From an uncultured Chloroflexota bacterium (GTDB taxonomy: Bacteria; Chloroflexota; Anaerolineae; Aggregatilineales; Phototrophicaceae), in NCBI GenBank assembly GCA_937974245.1, contig CALJKV010000106.1:111261-175260 (forward strand): DNA of 64,000 bases. The letters run 5' to 3'. A program made the position numbers and the translations under genes. The notes beneath the pieces are model-generated. The model was not told the origin of the DNA, made no database searches, and worked only from the letters and a program-made list of their open reading frames with translations. Positions 50,603 to 58,228 of this stretch are shown in pieces (positions within the stretch are counted from its first letter, which is position 1; each line of letters begins with the position of its first letter).

Positions 50603-51752
50603 CAATGCGCGTCCGTATCTGTTCGTCTTCAACATGCTGGCTCTCGAAGAAATTGACCATGAATTCGCTGCGGCGCTGGCGCAGTGCCATCGGCGCGACG
50701 GCACGGATGTCGCGGATACCGGCCACATCCCGTCCATCGGCGGCGGCATGGGCGCGGGCAGCCTCGAACATCGTGTAATCGGCGCGGTGCGAGTCGATGT
50801 CCAAATCCTGAATTAGCGTCAACCCGATTTCCAGCGCCTCAGGCGCCAGTGCCGTCTCTTTCAGCAGCTCCCGTGCCAGAATGATTTCCTCACGCGCCTC
50901 AGCGGTGGCCGCTTCCCATTCTCGGATGAAGCGCGACGGGGTGAAGCGATAGGCCATACTGCGCTCGTACACTTGCAGCCGTTCATCCCTGGTCATTAGT
51001 CCCCGCACGTTCACTCGCAGCCCGAACCGATCCATAATCTGTGGGCGCAGTCGTCCCTCTTCCGGGTTCATCGAACCCACCAGCACGAACCGTGAGCGAT
51101 ACGTGCCGGACATCGCGCCCCGGCGCACCGTATAGGCTCCCTGGGCGGCGGCATCCAGAATTGCGTCTACAATCTCGTCGCCCAGCAGGTTCACCTCATC
51201 CACGTACAGCAGGTTGTTATCCGCCCGCGCCAGAATCCCCCGTTCCAACCGTACCCGCTGCTGTTGAATCGCCACCCGCTCGTTAATGCCGCCGACCACA
51301 TCCTCCAGGCGGGCATTCAGCGGGAGTTCCACCAGCTTAACCGGCTCAAAGTGCGAAATACGCTCTCCGTTGTGGAACTTCTCGTAGCACTCCGGGTAGA
51401 GAAACTTCGCCTGGTCGTGAAGCAAGTCCTCTGGCAGTACGCCTTCCTCACAGTCACTTACTTCCACGTCCGGCAAAATGCCGGAAAGACTGCGTACCGC
51501 TGTTGTTTTGCCTGTGCCGCGTGGCCCGATGAGCAGCACGCCACCAATCGCAGGGTTGATGACCGAGAGCATCAGCGCGACCCGCATCTCCAACTGCCCG
51601 ACAACCGCCAGGAACGGATAGGGGCGGTGCTCAGCCAGCCCCAGATCAGGCGCTTCTTGTGCCAGCACCGCGCGTGCCCCCGATTGGCTCAGGATACGCA
51701 GTAGGGTGGACTGTTCAGAACCCCGGTTGAGGTCGGGCAGTAGGTCGCTCAT
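50580..51752 (-). CDS. Magnesium chelatase subunit I-like AAA+ ATPase
   Basis: A 390-residue AAA+ ATPase close to BchI/ChlI, the motor subunit of magnesium chelatase. Walker A GPRGTGKT is at about 76-83 in LLIGPRGTGKTTAVRSLS. NNLLYVDEVNLLGDEIVDAI (Walker B) and VGSMNPEEGRLRPQIMDRFG match the family. It has an N-terminal extension of about 40 residues. The ATG is set at 51752 with AGGAG eight bases upstream, overlapping the thioesterase stop in ATGA. No BchD or BchH lies in this window, so chlorophyll or cobalamin work is not shown. It may be an independent MoxR-like ATPase. Confidence 0.88.
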   Translation of the reverse strand: MSDLLPDLNRGSEQSTLLRILSQSGARAVLAQEAPDLGLAEHRPYPFLAVVGQLEMRVALMLSVINPAIGGVLLIGPRGTGKTTAVRSLSGILPDVEVSDCEEGVLPEDLLHDQAKFLYPECYEKFHNGERISHFEPVKLVELPLNARLEDVVGGINERVAIQQQRVRLERGILARADNNLLYVDEVNLLGDEIVDAILDAAAQGAYTVRRGAMSGTYRSRFVLVGSMNPEEGRLRPQIMDRFGLRVNVRGLMTRDERLQVYERSMAYRFTPSRFIREWEAATAEAREEIILARELLKETALAPEALEIGLTLIQDLDIDSHRADYTMFEAARAHAAADGRDVAGIRDIRAVAPMALRQRRSEFMVNFFESQHVEDEQIRTRIDELIAAH

Positions 51753-52234
51753 GCTTGGTTCTCCTGCTTGCGTTGTTGCAGCCGGTATACCTGACGCTTC
51801 TTCGCTTCTTCGGCCCGGGCTTGCTGGGAGGGAGTCTCGTAAATCAAACGCGGCACTTCCACTGGGATACCTTCCGGGCTGAGCGCCACATACACCAGGT
51901 AGGCGATGTTGGTGATTTTGGCCGTGCCGTGCAGGGGATTTTCCGCACTCACTTCGACTCGCGCTTCCATAGAAGTCCGCCCAACATACGTCAGTTCGGC
52001 GCTGCACAGCACCAGGTTGCCCACGTAAATTGGCTCCATGAACGTCATCGAGTCCACCGCTACCGTGACAACCGGCATCCGTGCGTGGCGCATCGCCACC
52101 AACGCCCCGGCTTCATCCACCATCTTCATGATGATGCCGCCATGCACGTTCCCCTGTGAATTAGCGTTCTGCGGCCCCATTAGCGCACTCAACGTAAAGC
52201 ATGAGTCTTCAATGCGTTTGATCTCTTGTTCCAT
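51749..52234 (-). CDS. Acyl-CoA thioesterase (hotdog fold)
   Basis: A 161-residue hotdog thioesterase. The active-site segment is ANSQGNVHGGIIMKMVDEAG, with AVDSMTFMEPIYVGNLV and ELTYVGRTSMEARVEVS, as in YciA/BFIT-type acyl-CoA hydrolases. The ATG at 52234 has AAGGA just upstream; a TTG at 52246 would overlap the upstream gene. The C-terminal helix is charged (QQARAEEAKKRQVYRLQQRK). It is coupled to the BchI-like gene by ATGA, an unusual pairing. Confidence 0.9.
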   Translation of the reverse strand: MEQEIKRIEDSCFTLSALMGPQNANSQGNVHGGIIMKMVDEAGALVAMRHARMPVVTVAVDSMTFMEPIYVGNLVLCSAELTYVGRTSMEARVEVSAENPLHGTAKITNIAYLVYVALSPEGIPVEVPRLIYETPSQQARAEEAKKRQVYRLQQRKQENQA

Positions 52235-52242
52235 GCAGTCCT

Positions 52243-52635
52243 TCAATCCATATCGGGCTTCAGGTCGGATACCCGCTTGAACACTTCTTCATCCCACTCC
52301 AGCACGTCTACCTTGTCGAACCCCAGTTCGCTGCACATCGCGGGCAGCGGCGGGCGTGCCGGCAGATTACGCGGTTTGGGCGGGGTTTTCGGGCAGTCCT
52401 TCAGCAGGGGCGGACGGTCATAGTTGCGCTTGCGGATAATCCGGCCATCCGGCCATATATTGCCCACCCACTCGCCCAGAACGGTATACACGTCATACTC
52501 TTCGCCGCGAACGAACCCCATATAATCCCCGCGTGGGTCCCACAGGTACGGCCCGATCAGTGTCGCGTGCCACTCGCCGCGTGTATCGAAAATGAAAAAT
52601 GGTTTCGCCGGATCAATCTTGAATGGTTTCGCCAT
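52243..52635 (-). CDS. Hypothetical protein with beta-rich N-terminal part
   Basis: A 130-residue protein I cannot name. The first 70 residues are Trp/Tyr/Gly-rich beta strands (FIFDTRGEWHATLIGPYLWD, then VYTVLGEWVGNIW), suggesting a small barrel or flag fold. The middle is Pro-rich (KTPPKPRNLPARPPLP) with two cysteines. No signal peptide. It starts the row that continues with the thioesterase eight bases later. A promoter-like sequence with a palindrome lies just upstream. Confidence 0.7.
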   Translation of the reverse strand: MAKPFKIDPAKPFFIFDTRGEWHATLIGPYLWDPRGDYMGFVRGEEYDVYTVLGEWVGNIWPDGRIIRKRNYDRPPLLKDCPKTPPKPRNLPARPPLPAMCSELGFDKVDVLEWDEEVFKRVSDLKPDMD

Positions 52636-52670
52636 GATGAACTAACCCCATAACGAATAAACTTTGGGCC

Positions 52671-52701
52671 ATTATAACATAGCCTATGATGCGATAGGCA
52701 A
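52671..52701 (-). promoter_or_regulatory. Promoter with overlapping palindrome
   Basis: On the minus strand TTGCCT and TATAAT are separated by 19 bases. The palindrome GCCTAT-N6-ATAGGC (52682-52699) covers part of the -35 box and the spacer, an operator-like position. It would control the hypothetical, thioesterase, BchI-like and membrane-protein row. Confidence 0.5.
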
Positions 52702-53007
52702 TCTTGACGGCCCTATAACACCACTTTTTGGGGGTATTGAGGGAGGTAGTTGCCAGCGAAGTGGCATGACAACGGCTACATTGTCTGCTGCGATAAATCA
52801 GGTAACATCATTCACATTGTATTCACTCGCGCCCTGCGAAAGGAACTGACGGCGAGCCTGACCATAAGATGCTTCGGGTCAAGTAACAGTGTGCTAGAGT
52901 GCCCAGGCTTATAGGGACGAAAGTATAAAATAGTGTTTTTAGTGACGCCAATTTATGCCGGATATACTTGAAGTGTCCATGGCTTGCGAGAATCTAGGAG
53001 GAAAAAA
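52702..53007. other. Gene-free region upstream of the small protein at 53008
   Basis: No gene is supported here. A TATACT lies at about 52963-52968, with a poor -35 match, and AGGAGG precedes the ATG at 53008. Apart from those I see no hairpin, repeat or RNA gene. Confidence 0.4.
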
Positions 53008-53277
53008 ATGAGCGATGAAAGGAAATTGACTATGAGTTACCTGTTGGGCTATTTGCGCCGTCGTCTAATTGAAGCCAGAGAGGAAAAGAACGAGAAGCTT
53101 CTGGTTGAACTCGGAAACACCTTTGACTTTATTGAGGCTGCTTCATTTGAAGTCAAAGATAGAAAACATGCAGTTATTGTCGAAGAAATGAGTAATGCGG
53201 TTCGAGACGCATTTATGGGATCTGAATGGAAGAGCAATATTCCCTCTGAAGACGAAATTAACGGGGCATCTGAATAA
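53008..53277 (+). CDS. Small charged hypothetical protein
   Basis: An 89-residue helical protein (SDERKLTMSYLLGYLRRRLI at the start) rich in Glu, Lys and Arg, with no membrane segment or recognised family. The ATG at 53008 has a perfect AGGAGG six bases upstream, which is the main reason to believe the gene. Its 3' end is 40 bases from the convergent glycosyltransferase gene. It stands alone between two unrelated minus-strand rows. Confidence 0.65.
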   Translation: MSDERKLTMSYLLGYLRRRLIEAREEKNEKLLVELGNTFDFIEAASFEVKDRKHAVIVEEMSNAVRDAFMGSEWKSNIPSEDEINGASE

Positions 53278-53316
53278 CGTCGCTGTAATTGAAGCAAGAA
53301 TACGCAATGCAGCAAG

Positions 53317-54453
53317 TTACCCCAGCATCCCCTGGTAAATATCCCGCAGATGGCGGGCAGACTCCGCCCAGGTGAACCGCTTTGCTTGCGCAAAACCGCG
53401 CTGAATCAGGTCGTTTCGGAGTTCTGAATCTTCGATTAAACGTTGTAACGCCTCGGTGAGTTCCTCTACATCATACGGGTTCACCAACAGTCCCGCGTCG
53501 CCCGCGACCTCTGGTAGAGATGAAATATTGGAGGTCACTACCGGTGTCCCGCAGGCCATCGCCTCAAGCACTGGAATCCCAAATCCCTCGTAGAGCGAGG
53601 GGAGCGCACAGCACACCGCCCCGCTGTACAGTGCCGGGAGATCATCTTCCTCCGCGAACCCCGTGAACCGGACAAATTCTTCCATGCCCGTTTCCTGGAT
53701 CGTTTGGTAGATCGTATCTTCCAGCCACCCGCGCCCGCCCACAATTACCAGCCCGACATCCAACCCGCCCTGGCGTAGATTCGCCAGCGCCTGCACCAAC
53801 CGGCTGTAGTTCTTCCTCGGCTGTACCGTCCCCACCGATAGAATATACGGACGTCCCCCGATGTTATATCGGCTTCGTGTAGTCATGAGAACAACAGAAT
53901 CCAAGACAGGTTGAAAACGCGAATCAACTCCACTCAACAACACCGTGACTCTTTCGGATGGCAGTCGGTAGAGTTCAATCAAATCCTGCCGGGTCGCCTC
54001 TGAATCCGCTAGAATGTGATCGGCCCGCCGCGCAGAACGGGGGACAACCACTTCCAGGTAAGCACGCAAGCCAGGGCTGGCCGTTTCCGGTACACGGATG
54101 AACGACAGGTCATGAACGGTGAGCAGGGTTTTCGTGCCGGGCAGGGTAGGGGGAAGTACAAAATCAGTTGCGTGGTAGAGTTGCATTCGTCCGGTAAATA
54201 CTTCCACCGGGATAGGGAGTCTCGCCCGGTGCCAGAGACGCGCCAGCCACGTCGGAGTCAATCGCGTTGGTTTCCATGTAAAGTTCTTTCCCGGTTCGTC
54301 TGGCAGTCGGGCAGGGGATACCCCTGTTACAAACAGACGGTAGTCCGTCTGATGGTCTAACACAGACAGGGCGGTGGTTAATTCCCGGACATACCGCCCG
54401 ATACCGCCGCCCTGTTCATAGGCTGGTGTATAGTCTATCGTAATCGTTGGCAA
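53317..54453 (-). CDS. Glycosyltransferase family 4
   Basis: A 378-residue GT-B glycosyltransferase that moves a sugar from a nucleotide donor to a growing surface glycan. The N-terminal acceptor domain has YEQGGGIGRYVRELTTAL. The donor domain has ILSVGTVQPRKNYSRLVQAL and the EX7E motif in YEGFGIPVLEAMACGTPVV. No membrane helix. It is in a row with GtrA, O-antigen ligase and a sugar-nucleotide epimerase, so the product is likely an exported polysaccharide. Confidence 0.93.
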   Translation of the reverse strand: MPTITIDYTPAYEQGGGIGRYVRELTTALSVLDHQTDYRLFVTGVSPARLPDEPGKNFTWKPTRLTPTWLARLWHRARLPIPVEVFTGRMQLYHATDFVLPPTLPGTKTLLTVHDLSFIRVPETASPGLRAYLEVVVPRSARRADHILADSEATRQDLIELYRLPSERVTVLLSGVDSRFQPVLDSVVLMTTRSRYNIGGRPYILSVGTVQPRKNYSRLVQALANLRQGGLDVGLVIVGGRGWLEDTIYQTIQETGMEEFVRFTGFAEEDDLPALYSGAVCCALPSLYEGFGIPVLEAMACGTPVVTSNISSLPEVAGDAGLLVNPYDVEELTEALQRLIEDSELRNDLIQRGFAQAKRFTWAESARHLRDIYQGMLG

Positions 54454-54455
54454 AG

Positions 54456-55064
54456 CTAATCCACGTCGTTGTACGTCCAGATACGATTCGCAATGAAATT
54501 CCAGAACATCACGACAACAACCCCAATCAGCATAGCAACCATAGTTCCCAATTTGCCCGAAGCCGTAACTGAAGGCACATACCCCGGACGGATTATCTGG
54601 ATAACCGGCAGGAGGATAGGCATCATCAATTCGCCCATTGGGTTAAACGCCACACTGATCCACACCGTACGTGCCAGCCACCCAACCAAGCTAATAAATG
54701 TGAACATCACCAACTGCCGCCGGATAGACCGTGACCGTGAATCGGGATACGTCCAGTAGCGGTTCCAGATAAAGTTGCTGACAACAGCCGCCAGGAAAGC
54801 GATGCTGGTCGCCAAAGCTACGTTACTGGCAATCGGCTCGTTGTTTGGATTAGTCGGCGGGAGAAGCGTAGCCTGCAAGACGATGACCGTACCAAAATCC
54901 ACTATCGCGCCAATCAAGCCGACAACGGCAAACCGGAGGAAACGCTCAACTTCCTTTGACTTGCTCCCAAAACGGCGAGCAACTGCTTCAATGATAATGT
55001 CTAATGGATTGCGAAATCCTCGCTTAGTGCCGGTGACTTCCACCGCTGAGTTGTATTGGTTCAT
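54456..55064 (-). CDS. GtrA-like family membrane protein
   Basis: A 202-residue GtrA-family protein with four helices, the first beginning FLRFAVVGLIGAIVDFGTVI. SNFIWNRYWTYPDSRSRS is the conserved loop. GtrA proteins are thought to help flip or present lipid-linked sugars. The start overlaps the O-antigen ligase stop in ATGA, and the end is two bases from the glycosyltransferase start, so all three are translated together. Confidence 0.9.
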   Translation of the reverse strand: MNQYNSAVEVTGTKRGFRNPLDIIIEAVARRFGSKSKEVERFLRFAVVGLIGAIVDFGTVIVLQATLLPPTNPNNEPIASNVALATSIAFLAAVVSNFIWNRYWTYPDSRSRSIRRQLVMFTFISLVGWLARTVWISVAFNPMGELMMPILLPVIQIIRPGYVPSVTASGKLGTMVAMLIGVVVVMFWNFIANRIWTYNDVD

Positions 55065-56551
55065 AGGGTTTCCACTCTAATATGTCTCTGTGATTGATTA
55101 TACAAGACGCTCAAAATACCCAGCATTAAGCCCAGGTGGATGAACAGATTATTGACGTATAGACTGTCAAACAGATGATGAATAGTCAGATAGGCCCAGC
55201 TCCCTAACAGGCCGACAGCCGTCAGACGAGCCAGGTTGTCGGGGTGTTTCCTTGTACGCCAGGTCAGCCACATTATCACGAGCCATGCCTTGCCGTATCC
55301 TAAAAGCCCAATGATTCCCGCTTCCGCCAGAATATTCAAGTAGTAATTGTGCGCATGACCTAATGGTTCTTGCCAACTGATGAGGCGATAATCATCATAG
55401 ACAATCTCATAATTACCAAGACCAACCCCTAACCAACTTTCCTCAGTCGCCATGTTGAGAGCCGCCTGCCAGTGCGCCAGGCGCTCCACCACAGCATAGT
55501 TATCCGGTGTTATATCAACCCCACGCACATCACTAAAAGAGAAATATTCCGCAGTTGCGCTGTTCATCCGCTCAATGATGGATGCTGGGAGCAGACGCGC
55601 AAACCATAGCGTTGCGATCACTCCGGTTATCCCTCCCACAAGCAGAAGGCCGTGCCAGAATTTGCGCGGTAAGGCAAACACCATAAACCCGCCAGAGACC
55701 GCAAATCCCATCCACGCGCCCCGACTCCAGGAAGCAATGAGGCCAGCGAACAGAACAAGAGCTGCCACTGTGAAGAAAATGCCCGATACTGTCGCATAAA
55801 GCGGAATAACACGAGTTGTGTGCCAGGACTGCCAGGAACGCATGGTATATCCCAGAGCCATCATTAACGCCAGGGGAAGTACCAGCCCCATGAACCCGCC
55901 AAATGGGTTTGGCTGCCCGAATGTGCCGAAAGCCCGAAAGAAACGACCATTGATGAGCAGATGTAAAGCACCACTGCCGCCGAAAAACTGATATAAACCC
56001 ACCAATGCATTAGCAAGTCCCGCCAAAACCAATCCAGTGACCAACCACCGCCATTGGTCGCGCTGATTGATGTGATTAATGAGGACAACAACGATTAGAA
56101 TGACTAGCCATTTGAGCCACTCTGTCAGCCACGCACTGACGGAATGCGCGGAGAATACTGTTAAGCTGCTAATCAATGTAACCAACATGACTGGGAGGTA
56201 TACGGGCGACCATTGGAACTTGGCAGTATGTCTTAGGCCTGATCTGCGGGCAACTCGGTCTACTCCCCATGCCAGCAAGAGGCCGAGAAATGCCAATTGC
56301 CCAATATCTAGGGGGAGTTGGAAAGTCGATTCAGTTGCGATTAAAACCTTCAACGGGGACAGGATTATCAGCATCATGAACGCGGCCCATGGCGTGATAA
56401 ATGCGGTCAGGCCGAATGCGACCATTATGCCCAACGAGAATGTGATATTAACCGGCAGGAGAGCGGCCACCAATCCAAGCAAAGCAGCTACCAGAACAGA
56501 AAGCCACTTAATGTTGGCTGGGTAAAAGGCTATGGGCTGCTGCCGGATCAC
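55061..56551 (-). CDS. O-antigen ligase family protein
   Basis: A 496-residue polytopic protein with about 12 helices. The O-antigen ligase (Wzy_C) core includes HWQAALNMATEESWLGVGLG and the loop EPLGHAHNYYLNILAEAGII, whose His-Ala-His-Asn is typical. Such proteins join or polymerise lipid-linked oligosaccharides at the outer face of the membrane. It starts just after the epimerase gene (four-base overlap) and is coupled to GtrA. Confidence 0.92.
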   Translation of the reverse strand: MIRQQPIAFYPANIKWLSVLVAALLGLVAALLPVNITFSLGIMVAFGLTAFITPWAAFMMLIILSPLKVLIATESTFQLPLDIGQLAFLGLLLAWGVDRVARRSGLRHTAKFQWSPVYLPVMLVTLISSLTVFSAHSVSAWLTEWLKWLVILIVVVLINHINQRDQWRWLVTGLVLAGLANALVGLYQFFGGSGALHLLINGRFFRAFGTFGQPNPFGGFMGLVLPLALMMALGYTMRSWQSWHTTRVIPLYATVSGIFFTVAALVLFAGLIASWSRGAWMGFAVSGGFMVFALPRKFWHGLLLVGGITGVIATLWFARLLPASIIERMNSATAEYFSFSDVRGVDITPDNYAVVERLAHWQAALNMATEESWLGVGLGNYEIVYDDYRLISWQEPLGHAHNYYLNILAEAGIIGLLGYGKAWLVIMWLTWRTRKHPDNLARLTAVGLLGSWAYLTIHHLFDSLYVNNLFIHLGLMLGILSVLYNQSQRHIRVETL

Positions 56552-57495
56552 AATACCTCGCGGAAATAAGCGATGGTTTGGGTAAGCCCATCACGTAGAT
56601 TGACGACTGGTTCCCAGTTTAAGACCTTCTTTGCGCGACCGATATCTGGTTGGCGTGTTTGAGGATCACCTTGAATACGCTCATCTTTGTAGGTGATACC
56701 GCCTTGATTGTTGGTAAGTTCGTTGACAACCTGGGCAAATTCCAGGATGCTCATCTCGTAGGGATTGCCGATATTTACCGGATCATTAAAATCCGAGAGC
56801 AGCAGCCGATAGACCCCTTCCACCAAGTCTGAAACATACTGGAAACTTCGGGTCTGTGCGCCGTTACCATAGACTGTTAATGGCTCACCACGTAGTGCCT
56901 GGGCAATAAAGTTCGGGACTACCCGTCCATCTGCCAACCGCATTCTAGGGCCATACGTGTTAAAGATGCGAACAATGCGAGTATCTACCCCATGAACGCG
57001 GTGATATGCCATTACCAGTGCTTCTGCATAGCGTTTAGCTTCATCATATACGCCGCGTGGTCCAATCGGGTCTACATTGCCGGGATAACTCTCTATTTGT
57101 GGATGCTCCAGCGGGTCACCGTAGATTTCAGAAGTGGATGCCAGCAAGAACCGCGCGCTTTTTGCCAACGCCAAACCCAAAGCATTATGTGTACCGAGTG
57201 CACCCACTTTAAGTGTCTGAATGGGTAGTTTTAGGTAATCAATCGGACTGGCCGGTGAGGCAAAGTGGAGCACGGCATCAACATCATCTTTGATGTAAAT
57301 GTAGTTGGTGATGTCATGGCGGATAAACTGAAATTTTAGATTCCCGGCCAGATGGGCAATGTTGCGGACATTGCCTGTAATTAGATTATCCATCGCAAGG
57401 ACATGATGACCCTCGGCCAAAAAGCGGTCACACAGATGCGAGCCAAGAAAGCCTGCCCCGCCGGTGATAAGAACGCGCAAGGTTTTACCCTCCAT
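56548..57495 (-). CDS. UDP-glucuronate decarboxylase-like NAD-dependent epimerase
   Basis: A 315-residue extended SDR enzyme. The NAD site is VLITGGAGFLGSHLCDRFL. The motif STSEIYGDPLEHPQ, the catalytic Tyr-Lys in RGVYDEAKRYAEAL, and RIFNTYGPRMR with RSFQYVSDLVEGVYRLL all fit UDP-glucuronate decarboxylase (UDP-xylose synthase). dTDP-glucose 4,6-dehydratases and UDP-glucose 4-epimerases are related alternatives. It would supply UDP-xylose to the nearby glycosyltransferase. Confidence 0.88.
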   Translation of the reverse strand: MEGKTLRVLITGGAGFLGSHLCDRFLAEGHHVLAMDNLITGNVRNIAHLAGNLKFQFIRHDITNYIYIKDDVDAVLHFASPASPIDYLKLPIQTLKVGALGTHNALGLALAKSARFLLASTSEIYGDPLEHPQIESYPGNVDPIGPRGVYDEAKRYAEALVMAYHRVHGVDTRIVRIFNTYGPRMRLADGRVVPNFIAQALRGEPLTVYGNGAQTRSFQYVSDLVEGVYRLLLSDFNDPVNIGNPYEMSILEFAQVVNELTNNQGGITYKDERIQGDPQTRQPDIGRAKKVLNWEPVVNLRDGLTQTIAYFREVL

Positions 57496-57621
57496 ATCTG
57501 GTTAAGCCGAAACTGTATAACAAGAGGGCTGTTTTTAAGCCTGACCAGCCCAGTGTAAATGATAATCGGTTTGTTGCTGGTGGAAGTTTACCACAGATTA
57601 TAGCGGGGCAGACACATGAAT

Positions 57622-58176
57622 TTAGACTTGAATCTTGCCTTGCTTGCCGGCTTTGAGCTCCTGTAATTGTTGTTTCATCTCTTGGCGGAATACGTTGTAA
57701 GCCGTTTGTGTTTCTAGGCAAACAATGATCGTGCGCAGATACTTGGGGTCTTCAAAGGTAAAATCAATAATGCGTTCCAACATCGTCTTGGCACAATTCT
57801 CTAGGGGATAGCCCATTGTTCCCGTAGAGATCGCAGGCATGACCAATGATGGCAACCGATCTTCTTCTGCCAATTGCAGGCATTTCCAGGTAGCATTTGC
57901 TAGTTTACCGCGCTCACTGCCTTCACCCCAGCGGGGGCCAACTACATGAATAAGCCGTTCAACCGGGAGCTGCCCTGGATTAGTTATCACCGCCGCACCA
58001 ACTTCGCACCAGCCAATCTGGACACATTCCTGTAACACCTCCGGGCCGGCTAGGGCAGAGAGCTCCTCAGTGACCGTGAGGTTGGGATCTGTCTGGAGTA
58101 CGAGACCCGCATCAGCAAATGACAATGGATTCCCTTCCACAAGCTGGATTGCGACTTTATTCACCTTCGCTTTCAT
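57622..58176 (-). CDS. Divergent macro domain protein
   Basis: A 184-residue protein with a macro (ADP-ribose-binding) fold. The phosphate loop region VMPAISTGTMGYPLENCAKT and HVVGPRWGEGSE are well conserved. The N-terminal catalytic signature (NAAN followed by GGGV) of hydrolytic macro domains is absent; residues there read LQTDPNLTVTEELSALAGPE. It may bind ADP-ribose or a nucleotide sugar without hydrolysing it. It stands alone, about 125 bases from the epimerase gene and about 50 from the fusion gene. Confidence 0.8.
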   Translation of the reverse strand: MKAKVNKVAIQLVEGNPLSFADAGLVLQTDPNLTVTEELSALAGPEVLQECVQIGWCEVGAAVITNPGQLPVERLIHVVGPRWGEGSERGKLANATWKCLQLAEEDRLPSLVMPAISTGTMGYPLENCAKTMLERIIDFTFEDPKYLRTIIVCLETQTAYNVFRQEMKQQLQELKAGKQGKIQV

Positions 58177-58228
58177 GATGTGCCAGCTCCCTGTAATCTT
58201 TGTTGTAGATTAGCAATAAGCTGGGTGT

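Noticed and set aside
50602..50749. Longer N-terminus for the membrane protein
   Set aside because: The added residues lie wholly inside the BchI-like gene and look like an out-of-frame shadow (Ser/Arg-rich). The ATG at 50602 is simpler.
51753..52007. Longer N-terminus for the BchI-like ATPase
   Set aside because: It is the out-of-frame complement of the thioesterase gene; the ATG at 51752 has AGGAG and an ATGA overlap.
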